Below are positions 1 to 5,967 of a DNA stretch of 7,096 bases, piece by piece. Position 1 is the first letter of the stretch, and the number at the start of each line of letters is the position of its first letter. The position numbers were made by a program, and so were the translations under genes. The notes under the pieces are model-generated. The model had not been told where the DNA came from and searched no databases. It saw nothing but the letters and a program-made list of their open reading frames with translations. The DNA comes from CAIKKV01 sp044346855 (GTDB lineage: Bacteria > Verrucomicrobiota > Kiritimatiellia > CAIKKV01). The stretch lies in the NCBI GenBank assembly GCA_044346855.1, contig JBIIYJ010000277.1, forward strand, positions 1 through 7,096, in the 5' to 3' direction.

Positions 1-132
1 CGGCAACACGATCCCGTGCTCCGCCAGATGGCCTCTCAGCGCCGCCGGAAGCCCGTTGCCCCGCCCGCAACCCGCCGCCAGGGCCGCCAACCCGAGGACC
101 GCCAGAATGCGGTAAATGCGCGTGCTCATCAT
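1..132 (-). CDS. Putative lipoprotein, N-terminal fragment (runs off left edge)
   Basis: The first 44 codons of a minus-strand gene are present and stay open to the window edge. The translation begins MMSTRIYRILAVLGLAALAA and then GCGRG. This is a short basic N-region, a hydrophobic core, and a lipobox-like Ala-Ala-Gly-Cys with the Cys at residue 22, which is the layout of a signal-peptidase II substrate. A Shine-Dalgarno sequence (AAAGGA) lies 8 bases before the first of two tandem ATG codons, which supports this start (ATG at 132-130; 129-127 is equally possible). The visible mature part (NGLPAALRGHLAEHGIVLP) is too short for a family call. It follows queC on the same strand after a gap of about 100 bases, so co-transcription is possible but functional linkage is not shown. 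The reading is inferred from composition, signal and RBS, since the body of the protein is outside the window. Confidence 0.6.
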   Translation of the reverse strand, partial: MMSTRIYRILAVLGLAALAAGCGRGNGLPAALRGHLAEHGIVLP

Positions 133-233
133 CCCCCCGTTCCTTTCGCTGCCGGCTTACCGGCCCAGGGCTTCGGCGAGCTTCCGCCCGAGTTCCGCCG
201 CCCCCTCGATCCTTGCCAACAAAGCCCGGGGCG
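133..233. other. Intergenic gap between queC and the lipoprotein gene
   Basis: About 100 GC-rich bases separate the queC stop from the lipoprotein start. I see no T-tract terminator. A small inverted repeat GCCGG-CTTA-CCGGC at about 151-163 lies just before the lipoprotein RBS and could be a weak hairpin. A 26-codon minus-strand frame beginning with GTG in a GTGA overlap with the queC stop (237 down to 157) reads into this gap; it is discussed in the findings and not called as a gene. Confidence 0.35.
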
Positions 234-938
234 TCACGCGGCGGGGTCGGCCAGCCCGGCCAGCCGGAAGGCCTCCGCCCGCTCCACGCAGGTGGGACAG
301 GTCCCGCACGCCGGCGCCACGCCGCGGTAGCACGACCACGTGAGCGAAAAATCGACCTTCAACTCCACGCCCAGCCGCACCACCTCCGCCTTGGACATCG
401 CGGCAAACGGCGCCCGCACCCGCACGGCCTTCACCCGGTTCAACGCCAGCAGGTCGTTCACCCGCTCGATGAAATCGGGCGTGCAGTCCCAGTACCCGTA
501 CCGGTCCTGTTTCTGCGCCCCGTAATAGACATCCCGGCAGCCGGCCGACTCCGCCAGCGCCGCCGCCAGGGCCAGCAGCACCATGTTCCGGTTGGGCACA
601 TACGTGGGCGGCTGCTTCCGCTGCTCCTCCGTCAACTCCGCCAGATCGGGAACGGCAATGGCCGCGTCCGTCAGCGCGGAGCCCCCGAGGGTCAGATCCC
701 GGAAAAACGACATGTCCGCCAGCCGGTGCGCCGCGCCCGCAAGCCTTGCCTGGGCCGCCGCCATCTCCAGCTCCCGCGCGTGCTTCTGCCCGTAATAAAA
801 GGAAAGGGCGACCAGAGGGGCCGCCCCGATCCGCCGCCGCACCTCGTGCAGCAGCACGCTTGAATCCAAGCCGCCCGACAGCAGGACCACGGCTCCATCC
901 GCTTCGCTCACGGGCTTATTCATCATCGTCGTCGTCAT
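234..938 (-). CDS. queC: 7-cyano-7-deazaguanine synthase QueC
   Basis: QueC makes preQ0 from 7-carboxy-7-deazaguanine, ammonia and ATP in the cytoplasm, a step towards queuosine in tRNA and other 7-deazaguanine products. The PP-loop ATPase motif SGGLDSS is near the N-terminus (residues 16-22 counted from the ATG at 923). It is followed by the family-like FYYGQKHARELE and VPNRNMVLLALAAALAE. The C-terminus carries four cysteines spaced C-x7-C-x2-C-x2-C (SCYRGVAPACGTCPTC), the zinc site of QueC. The length of 229-234 residues is normal. Three in-frame ATGs (938, 926, 923) all lie within the Asp-codon tail of the upstream gene, whose stop is at 918-916. None has a clear Shine-Dalgarno sequence, so translation probably depends on coupling to the upstream gene. 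The start at 923 gives the most typical N-terminus (MNKPVSEADGAVVLLSGG). No queD, queE or folE is visible here. The product call is very secure; only the exact start is uncertain. Confidence 0.95.
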   Translation of the reverse strand: MTTTMMNKPVSEADGAVVLLSGGLDSSVLLHEVRRRIGAAPLVALSFYYGQKHARELEMAAAQARLAGAAHRLADMSFFRDLTLGGSALTDAAIAVPDLAELTEEQRKQPPTYVPNRNMVLLALAAALAESAGCRDVYYGAQKQDRYGYWDCTPDFIERVNDLLALNRVKAVRVRAPFAAMSKAEVVRLGVELKVDFSLTWSCYRGVAPACGTCPTCVERAEAFRLAGLADPAA

Positions 939-1866
939 CGGGGACCGCCGGCGGCAGCACGCCCTCCTTGACCAGTTCGGCGTCGGTCTGGGCCGACAGG
1001 GGAATCGGCAGCGGGGGCAGCCCCTGCTTGATCAGCTCTTTCTGGTACGACTGGAGATGCTGCTGGATCTCCGCCTCGCGGATGATCTCCTCTTCATCGT
1101 CCTCGTCTTCCTCATCATCCTCATCTTCCACCTGGATGATGGGAATAATTACTTCGCCGCCGTCATCCTCGTCGTCATCCTCGTCCTCGTCCACTTCCGG
1201 GGGCGTTGCGGACGGGATAATCACCTCGTCGTCGTCGTCATCGTCATCGTCGTCACCCTCGTCCGGCGGCTGGCGGAACGCGCCCAGTCGGCGGGCCTCC
1301 TCGGCCATTTTCTCCCGCTCGATTTCCGCCCGGCGGATGGCGGCGTAGCGCGACTGGCGCCGGGCCGTGTTGGTGCCCGCGCTCAAGGGCACGGGGGCTG
1401 CCTGGACCGAAACGGGCGCCGCCCGGATCACACCGGGCTTGGCCGCCGAGCGGTTCGGCGGCGGCGTCACCGCCCCGGCCGCCTTCATTGAAAGCCACTG
1501 CTCCTCGGTGCCCTTGCGAATCTTCGCCACTTCGGCCGCCACATCCGCTTCCAGCACCTCGTAATCGTCCGACTTCTCGCCCACGGCGAGCATGTAGGAC
1601 TTGTCCTTCTGCTTCTTGTCCACAAACCCCACCCGGACCCGCCCCCCCTCCTCCTGCATCAGCGCGGTCAGTCGGACAAACGTGGCGAAGGAATCCGGCG
1701 GGACAACGGGGCCTTCCCCGGCCTCCTCGACCGCCGGCGGGACGCCGAAGGGCTTGCGGTCCAGGATCAGGCTGTAACGGGAAAAATCGGCCTCCTGTCC
1801 GCCGGCGTCGAACACGGCGGAAAACAACCCCGCAAGGCCTGAAAATAGGAGGGCATGCCACTTCAT
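916..1866 (-). CDS. Secreted protein with three acidic runs and an acidic C-terminus
   Basis: A 316-residue protein of unrecognised function. Residues 1 to about 25 form a signal peptide (MKWHALLFSGLAGLFSAVFD, then AGGQEA), so export is likely. Next comes YSLILDRKPFG (31-41), which resembles the Y-x-I-ILxRxPFG segment of GspC/PilP-like periplasmic proteins, and a globular-looking part to about residue 128 (VGFVDKKQKDKSYMLAVGE). A Pro/Ala-rich linker and a basic charged stretch (about 170-197) precede the tail. The tail has nine Asp in a row (205-213), a second acidic block (225-236) and a third (247-260). The first two are each followed by EVIIP. The protein ends in VPDDDDDDE. It is likely the first gene of a minus-strand unit with queC, which starts inside its last codons. 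The start is the ATG at 1866 because it gives a proper signal peptide; a TTG at 1902 would add 12 residues before it. No SD precedes 1866, so the message may be leaderless. The GspC/PilP resemblance is tentative. Confidence 0.75.
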   Translation of the reverse strand: MKWHALLFSGLAGLFSAVFDAGGQEADFSRYSLILDRKPFGVPPAVEEAGEGPVVPPDSFATFVRLTALMQEEGGRVRVGFVDKKQKDKSYMLAVGEKSDDYEVLEADVAAEVAKIRKGTEEQWLSMKAAGAVTPPPNRSAAKPGVIRAAPVSVQAAPVPLSAGTNTARRQSRYAAIRRAEIEREKMAEEARRLGAFRQPPDEGDDDDDDDDDEVIIPSATPPEVDEDEDDDEDDGGEVIIPIIQVEDEDDEEDEDDEEEIIREAEIQQHLQSYQKELIKQGLPPLPIPLSAQTDAELVKEGVLPPAVPDDDDDDE

Positions 1867-1902
1867 TTGACGAACTTTATCATGAAAGCCCCGTCTAGCC
1901 AA
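1867..1902 (-). promoter_or_regulatory. Candidate promoter for the acidic protein/queC unit (possibly leaderless)
   Basis: On the minus strand, TTGGCT (1902-1897, 4 of 6 against TTGACA) and TAAAGT (1879-1874, 4 of 6 against TATAAT) are exactly 17 bases apart. The -10 box ends only 7 bases before the ATG at 1866, so transcription would begin at or next to the start codon. That fits the lack of a Shine-Dalgarno sequence there. Matches of this quality occur by chance, so this is only a candidate. Confidence 0.3.
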
Positions 1903-1957
1903 GTCCGAACGACAGCCCGGACGGCAACGGCCCCCGGGCCCGGCCCGTCAAATTGGT

Positions 1958-1986
1958 TTGTACCAGTCCGCCCCCTGCCCTACACT
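1958..1986 (+). promoter_or_regulatory. Weak candidate promoter for the flavoprotein/pseudouridine synthase unit
   Basis: In the divergent intergenic region, TTGTAC (1958-1963) and TACACT (1981-1986, 4 of 6 against TATAAT) are 17 bases apart. They sit just upstream of the RBS AAAAAGGGAAA at 1991-2001 and the ATG at 2002. The -35 match is poor (3 of 6). The position and spacing are plausible but not decisive. Confidence 0.25.
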
Positions 1987-2001
1987 CGGGAAAAAGGGAA
2001 A

Positions 2002-3267
2002 ATGAAAAGCGTTATCCCCCAGAGCGGGCGGCGGGTTGTCGTGATCGGAGGCGGACCGGCGGGCCTGATGGCCGCCCTGGCCGCGGCCGAATCGGGCGCC
2101 CGCGTGATCCTCGTTGAGCGGCAGCCCCTGGCCGGTCGCAAGCTGGCCGCCACGGGGGGCGGCCGCTGCAACCTGACCAACGCACTCGACCCCGAGACCT
2201 TCATGCTCCGGTTCGGCCCCCAGGGCCGCTTCATGGGCCCCGCCCTGGCCCGCTTCGGCCGCGACCAACTCCTGGCCTGGATGCGCGACGCCGGCGTCCC
2301 CTGCGAGACCACCGACGGCTTCCACTACTTTCCCGCCTCCCAGCGCGCGCTCGATGTTACCCACGCCCTGCTCAACCGCCTGCAGGCGCGCGGGGTCGAA
2401 CTGCGACTGAACGCCGAGGCGGAGTCGCTCGAAATCGGATCCGGCCAGGTCCGGGGCGTGCGCCTCAACGGGTCGGTCTTGCCGGCCGATGCCGTCATCG
2501 TGGCCGCCGGGGGCGCCGCCTGGCCCTCGCTGGGGGGCTGCTCCCGCGGCTACGAACTGGCCCGACAGGCCGGCCATACCATCCAGGAACCCGCCCCGGC
2601 GCTCACGGGGCTGACCTCCGCGGAACCCTGGCCGACCGCCTGCGCGGGGGTGACCCTGCCCGACACGGAGGCCTGGATCGACCTTCCCGCCCGCCGCAAA
2701 ACAGTCTGGCGCGGCACGCTCCTCTTCACGCATGCCGGCCTGTCCGGCCCCGTGATCCTGGATCTCTCCGGCGCGGTCGCCGTCCTGCTCCGGGACGGCG
2801 CTCCCGTCCCGCTCCGCCTCCGGGCGCTGCCGGACATGGCGGCGGCGGACTGGAAAGCCCGGTTCGAAGCCTGGCGCGCCGACCGCGGGCGCAAGAGCCT
2901 CCGCAACTGCCTCGACGAAAGCCTTCCCCACTCGCTGGCCCAGGCGGCGTGCACCTGCTGCGCCATCGAGCCGGAGGCGCGCGCCTCGGGGTTGACGGCG
3001 GAGGCCCGCGACCGGCTGGCCGACTGGCTGGCGGGCATGCCGGTAACGATTCCCGACCCGCCCGGCTTCTCCCGCGCCATGGTCACGCGGGGCGGCGTCA
3101 CCCTTCGCGAGGTGAACCCGAAAACCCTCGAAAGCCGGCTGGCGAAAGGCCTGTTCTGGGCCGGCGAGGTGCTGGACCTGGACGGGCCCTGCGGCGGCTA
3201 CAACCTGCAATGGGCTTTCTCCAGCGGCCGGCTGGCCGGGGAAACGGCCGCCGGGAGCGCGTCGTGA
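2002..3267 (+). CDS. NAD(P)/FAD-dependent oxidoreductase, YhiN/HI0933/BaiN family
   Basis: A 421-residue flavoprotein of normal family length. The FAD-binding Rossmann motif VVVIGGGPAGLMAALAAAES is at residues 12-31, with the ribose-binding Glu at about 39 (ILVER). The family signature GRKLAATGGGRCNLTN is at 45-60. The C-terminus has the second family signature: VTRGGVTLREVNPKTLESRL, then a GEVLDLDGPCGGYNLQ stretch and WAFSSGRLAG. The start is the ATG at 2002 because an AAGGGAAA Shine-Dalgarno directly precedes it and the Rossmann fold begins within a dozen residues; the 49 codons upstream in frame look non-coding. Cytoplasmic. The physiological substrate of most family members is unknown; BaiN of Clostridium scindens acts on bile-acid intermediates, but that role should not be transferred here. 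It is the first gene of a two-gene plus-strand unit and its TGA overlaps the next gene's GTG by 4 bases. Confidence 0.9.
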   Translation: MKSVIPQSGRRVVVIGGGPAGLMAALAAAESGARVILVERQPLAGRKLAATGGGRCNLTNALDPETFMLRFGPQGRFMGPALARFGRDQLLAWMRDAGVPCETTDGFHYFPASQRALDVTHALLNRLQARGVELRLNAEAESLEIGSGQVRGVRLNGSVLPADAVIVAAGGAAWPSLGGCSRGYELARQAGHTIQEPAPALTGLTSAEPWPTACAGVTLPDTEAWIDLPARRKTVWRGTLLFTHAGLSGPVILDLSGAVAVLLRDGAPVPLRLRALPDMAAADWKARFEAWRADRGRKSLRNCLDESLPHSLAQAACTCCAIEPEARASGLTAEARDRLADWLAGMPVTIPDPPGFSRAMVTRGGVTLREVNPKTLESRLAKGLFWAGEVLDLDGPCGGYNLQWAFSSGRLAGETAAGSAS

Positions 3268-3968
3268 ACCCGCGGCTGCCCGAGGGCGTGCGGCTTCTAT
3301 ACGAGGACCGTGATCTGCTGGTGGCGGACAAACCGGCCGGGCTTCTGACCGTGGCGACGGAAACGGAAAAGCGCCGGACCCTCTACGCCGTCCTGTTCGA
3401 TTATTTGAGACACCGGCGCCCCCCGGGCCGCCCGTTCGTCGTCCACCGGCTCGACCGGGAAGCCTCGGGTCCGGTCGTCTTCGCCAAGCACGAGGCGGCC
3501 AAGCGGCAGCTGCAGGATCAGTTCAAGGAACACGAGGCCGGCCGCGTCTACTGGGCCGTCACGGAAGGCAGGATCGAACGGGACAGCTTCACCGTCACCT
3601 CGCTTCTCGCGGAATTCGGCTTCAACCGGTGCGGCTCCACCTCCAACCCCGCGCTTGGGAAACGGGCGGTGACGCACATCCGGGTGCTGGAGCGCGGCCC
3701 GGACCGCACGCTGGTCGAGGCGCGGCTGGAGACGGGGCGCAAGCACCAGATCCGGGTCCACCTGGCCGAGCAGGGCCATCCGATCCTGGGCGACCCCGTC
3801 TACGGCCGCCGGAAAAGCCCCTTCCGCCGGCTGGCTCTGCACGGGGTCTCGCTCGCGTGCGCGCACCCCGCCACGGGCAAGCTCATGACCTGGGAATCGC
3901 CCGCGCCCGCCTGGTTCCGGATCGCAGGCGCCAGGCCCAGTCACGGGAATGTTTTAAGAAAAGAATAA
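3264..3968 (+). CDS. RluA-family RNA pseudouridine synthase
   Basis: A 234-residue enzyme that isomerises uridine to pseudouridine in rRNA or tRNA; which position cannot be told from sequence. Motif I begins at LLYEDRDLLVADKPAGLLT (11-29). The catalytic motif is HRLDREASGPVVFAK with the catalytic Asp at residue 64; the usual Thr of the HRLDxxTSG motif is Ala here. The RNA-binding/structural motif ETGRKHQIRVHL, then GHPILGDPVYG, follows towards the C-terminus. There is no N-terminal S4 domain, so it resembles the short RluA/TruC type more than RluB/RluD. The start is the GTG at 3264: it sits in a GTGA overlap with the flavoprotein stop, GGGAG lies 6 bases upstream (3253-3257), and upstream in-frame sequence is antisense-like filler. 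Translational coupling to the flavoprotein is likely. It is the last gene of the GC-rich half. Confidence 0.92.
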   Translation: MNPRLPEGVRLLYEDRDLLVADKPAGLLTVATETEKRRTLYAVLFDYLRHRRPPGRPFVVHRLDREASGPVVFAKHEAAKRQLQDQFKEHEAGRVYWAVTEGRIERDSFTVTSLLAEFGFNRCGSTSNPALGKRAVTHIRVLERGPDRTLVEARLETGRKHQIRVHLAEQGHPILGDPVYGRRKSPFRRLALHGVSLACAHPATGKLMTWESPAPAWFRIAGARPSHGNVLRKE

Positions 3969-4245
3969 CACGGTGGAACACGGCGAACGGAAGACACGGT
4001 TCCAACATCCGCGAGTGGTTCCCTTTGGGTGGGATCGCGAAATGTAAAAGCCCATGTTGATGCAGCGAAGGTACGATTGCTATTGTTGAGGGTTGTCCCT
4101 TGAACTCTCTCTCTTGTTCTCTGGCAATAAGGAAAACACGATCGGAATCAAAATCGGCGCGTGTCCGGGTTTCTGCAAGCGCAATGGCTTCCGCAATGTG
4201 ATCATACATCTGCCGCAGGGCAACGGAAGCATCATGCCGCGACAT
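3883..4245 (-). pseudogene. HepT-like HEPN (DUF86) gene, truncated and running into unrelated sequence
   Basis: The first codons read MSRHDASVALRQMYDHIAEA then IALAETRTRADFDSDR. This is the N-terminal helix pattern of HepT-like HEPN proteins that pair with small MNT nucleotidyltransferases. After residue 36-40 (around 4138-4126) similarity stops. The frame stays open for 120 codons in total, but the remainder (REQEREFKGQPSTIAIVPSL onward) does not look like a HEPN domain. It lacks the R-x4-6-H active-site motif in any frame I checked, and the last 86 bases are antisense to the end of the pseudouridine synthase gene. An intact family member is about 110 residues. The ATG at 4245 overlaps the end of the MNT gene by 14 bases, the usual arrangement in such pairs. 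I read it as a deletion or replacement of the 3' two thirds; a sequencing error alone would not explain the missing domain. Confidence 0.65.
3969..4137. other. Intergenic relic sequence at the edge of the accessory region
   Basis: Between the pseudouridine synthase stop and the surviving part of the HepT-like gene I see no intact gene. ACACGG occurs three times at its left end (3968-3973, 3978-3983, 3994-3999). A 6-base inverted repeat TGGAAC/GTTCCA (3974-3979 with 3999-4004) has a 19-base loop and no T-tract, so it is not a convincing terminator. A CT-rich run (about 4100-4121) lies next to the point where HepT similarity ends. Base composition drops across this stretch. Confidence 0.4.
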
Positions 4246-4534
4246 ACAGGGTCTCCGCTTCGTGCAGAACATCGTCCCGGAAATATTTGCTTATGCTGCC
4301 AGGCGTATTCAGGTCCACCTTGCGGCCAAGAATTCTCGACAATTCGTCCTGCATTCGGATGAAGGCAAGGCCAACATGGACCCCGTCCTGGAACTCGACC
4401 AACACGTCGATGTCGCTTTCGGGGCCGAAGTCATCACGAAGGATGGATCCGAACAGCGCCAGCCGACGAATTCGGTTCGAGCGACAGAACAGCTCAAGCT
4501 GTTCCGTCGGGATCTGGATTCCATGTCGTGTCAT
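4232..4534 (-). CDS. MNT-type nucleotidyltransferase (MntA-like), partner of the broken HepT
   Basis: A 100-residue minimal nucleotidyltransferase. The active-site pattern is complete: LFGSILRDDFGPESDIDVLV with G29-S30, then Asp41-x-Asp43, and a third carboxylate Asp74 in GRKVDLNTP. In MNT/HEPN toxin-antitoxin systems the MNT partner neutralises the HEPN ribonuclease, in characterised cases by AMPylating it. Whether this one does is inference. GTGAGG lies 7 bases before the ATG at 4534. The gene overlaps the HepT-like frame by 14 bases at its 3' end. That partner is truncated, so this MNT gene is probably an orphan, either free of selection or acting on another HEPN such as the one at 6221-6604. 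Composition is lower in GC than the left half of the window. Confidence 0.85.
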   Translation of the reverse strand: MTRHGIQIPTEQLELFCRSNRIRRLALFGSILRDDFGPESDIDVLVEFQDGVHVGLAFIRMQDELSRILGRKVDLNTPGSISKYFRDDVLHEAETLYVAA

Positions 4535-4669
4535 GATTTACCTCACGCCGTCCTTTACCAACTGAAGCAATCTTTACCATTTTCCATCGTAAAACAACAG
4601 AATAAAAGACAGCTATCATGTCAGCGAAGGGGGGGAGTATGATGCCAATTCGGATCGCAACACACTCTC
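4535..4669. other. Intergenic region upstream of the MntA-like gene
   Basis: These 135 AT-richer bases separate the secreted-protein stop (4670) from the MNT start (4534). The only clear element is the MNT Shine-Dalgarno GTGAGG at about 4542-4547 (minus strand). I find no convincing -35/-10 pair, terminator hairpin or small gene; a C7 run at 4628-4634 (minus strand) has no paired arm. Confidence 0.4.
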
Positions 4670-5200
4670 TCACCTAAGCGGCAGTTTGGCAGAGGAGGGC
4701 TTCGGCCTCTCGATAGTAATTGCCTTCTCGGGTGTAGGACTATTGTCGATCGCTCTAGATACTTCATCGGCGATTGCCGCCTCCAATTCTGGACGGTATG
4801 GTAGCCACATGAACCACGGATCAACGTTTGCCAAGTGAACATCCTGGGCCTTTACGAAAAACACGCAACGATCACCTTTGTTTGGGAATAACCTGGACGA
4901 TTGGTTAGTGATCACCATCGATGTATAGCACAGGATTTGCTCCTCCCCGGAAAGGTGTTTCTCTGCGCGGCTGTCTTTGAGCACCTTCTCAGGTGACACA
5001 TAGACGAAGAACACTGATTGCCCGTCAGCATTTCCTTCACCGAAGGGTTGGCGCGTAAGTGTTCCCCGCAGGATCAACTCAGACTCCGCAATAAGCTGAT
5101 GCAATGGCTGGGAAGTTCCGTGTGCGGAGGGAACCTTTTGTGCGTTCGCTGCAATAGCGATGCACAAGAACGGCAGTATGATGGAAACAGGTGTTTTCAT
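4670..5200 (-). CDS. Secreted protein of unknown function, coupled to the RHS tail
   Basis: A 176-residue protein that I do not recognise. Residues 1-20 (MKTPVSIILPFLCIAIAANA) are a clear Sec signal peptide with an ANA|Q signal-peptidase I site, and there is no lipobox, so the mature protein is probably periplasmic or extracellular. The mature part has SELILRGTLT (about 40-49), a beta-rich segment SVFFVYVSPEKVLKD, then GDRCVFFVKAQDV. This 'risk of release of a gene product' style layout, LILRGxL...VLKxx...GxxxxFFVK, recurs in uncharacterised exported proteins of environmental bacteria (a resemblance from memory, not a search). The C-terminus is charged and Pro-rich. The ATG at 5200 forms an ATGA overlap with the RHS-tail stop and has no Shine-Dalgarno of its own, so it is probably translated by coupling. 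That position is where RHS immunity genes normally sit; a signal peptide would imply protection outside the cytoplasm. Immunity function is inference. Confidence 0.7.
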   Translation of the reverse strand: MKTPVSIILPFLCIAIAANAQKVPSAHGTSQPLHQLIAESELILRGTLTRQPFGEGNADGQSVFFVYVSPEKVLKDSRAEKHLSGEEQILCYTSMVITNQSSRLFPNKGDRCVFFVKAQDVHLANVDPWFMWLPYRPELEAAIADEVSRAIDNSPTPEKAITIERPKPSSAKLPLR

Positions 5201-5919
5201 TTTTGAAAGGTGTAGTCGGGATAGTTGTCGTTGGGTTTGTCGTTGTACAATTGGAAGTTCTGCTTGACCTCGGCTTCGTTGGCACCAGCACTCTCTGCAT
5301 AGACCTTGGATTGAACCTGAAACTCTGACGCTTGTTTCTGTTGAACAAGAAAGCCTAGGATTTCTTTCGTGGGTATCTTCGGCAGACTCTCGTCGAGAGC
5401 GAAGAAATCTTTAATGAATTTGTATGTGTCATCAATCCAAACAACCCCGACGACACCAACCCTCATCCCCTGCTGAGTCTTCACGCAATCTGTCTTGATC
5501 TTATACTGGATGCTTGCTCGACCAACGGCTGTCAGCAAATCAAGGCACTTCGGATAGGTTTGGTCGCCGTTAATTTCACCGGACACGTTGTCGACAAGAC
5601 GGCCGAGTTCATTATACAACACGATCGCAGTCTTAGCTTTAATTTGGTACTCGCGAATCAGAAGCTCTTTTATCTTCTCGTCTCCAAAATATGTAATGGG
5701 ATCAAGACTTTTCGGTGTCCCTTGAGCTGACAAAAAATGAAGGAAGTATTCCAGACTAATGGGACGATCCTTGAGAAGCGAAGGAGCTACACCGGAAAGT
5801 GCAAGGTTAACGGCAATCGCCGCCGGCTTTTCTCCGAATAAGACCCGGCTGCCATAGAGGGCAAGCAAAGACTCGATGCCCGCCTTCAACGTATCGAGTT
5901 CCTCTTTAGTGAACTCACT
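5197..5919 (-). other. Variable tail domain of the RHS remnant (240 residues, unrecognised)
   Basis: Everything after the core-ending DYLGL is a 240-residue tail that I cannot assign to a known toxin fold. It is mainly helical and charged (SEFTKEELDTLKAGIESLLA; GDEKIKELLIREYQIKAKTA), with one hydrophobic beta-like stretch (RVGVVGVVWIDD) and an Asn/Asp/Tyr-rich end (NDKPNDNYPDYTFQK). I see no HNH, ADP-ribosyltransferase, deaminase or metallopeptidase motif. The frame is intact and codon-like over its whole length, which argues against old decay. By RHS convention this is the effector part; activity is unknown. Confidence 0.5.
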
Positions 5920-5959
5920 CAGGCCGAGGTAGTCGAGTCTTCCGATCGCATCATTGATG

Positions 5960-5967
5960 AAAAAAAA
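5960..5967 (-). other. T8 slippery run joining the RHS core and tail frames
   Basis: The minus strand has CTG-TA followed by eight T and then CATCAATGAT. Reading straight through gives NLYFFSSMMRSED and a stop at 5919. A -1 shift (equivalent to nine T) gives NLYFFFINDAIGRLDYLGL, which aligns without gaps to the usual RHS ending NLYAFVNNDPINRIDYLGL. A homopolymer of this length can support -1 ribosomal slippage or transcriptional slippage, and is also a common site of mutation and of sequencing error. Confidence 0.6.

Noticed and set aside
213..863. 216-codon plus-strand frame opposite queC
   Set aside because: Antisense shadow rich in Arg, His and Gln; QueC motifs on the minus strand are unambiguous.
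1100..1260. Trinucleotide repeats that could suggest a CRISPR or tandem-repeat array
   Set aside because: They are Asp/Glu codons of one protein with irregular spacing; there are no conserved repeats separated by unique spacers.
746..1348. Plus-strand frame with long Ser runs
   Set aside because: The Ser runs are the complement of the Asp codons (GAC/GAT) of the acidic protein. The minus strand has a signal peptide and continuous sense.
1948..3210. 420-codon minus-strand open frame
   Set aside because: It is antisense to the flavoprotein gene and rich in Gly/Ala/Arg/Pro, as expected of a shadow frame in GC-rich DNA. The plus strand carries clear FAD-binding and family motifs.
3974..4004. 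Inverted repeat TGGAAC/GTTCCA as a terminator after the pseudouridine synthase
   Set aside because: The stem is 6 bases, the loop is 19 bases and no T-run follows.
4621..4842. 73-codon minus-strand frame near the end of the secreted protein
   Set aside because: It overlaps the secreted-protein gene in another frame and has the Arg/Pro/Cys-rich composition of a shadow.
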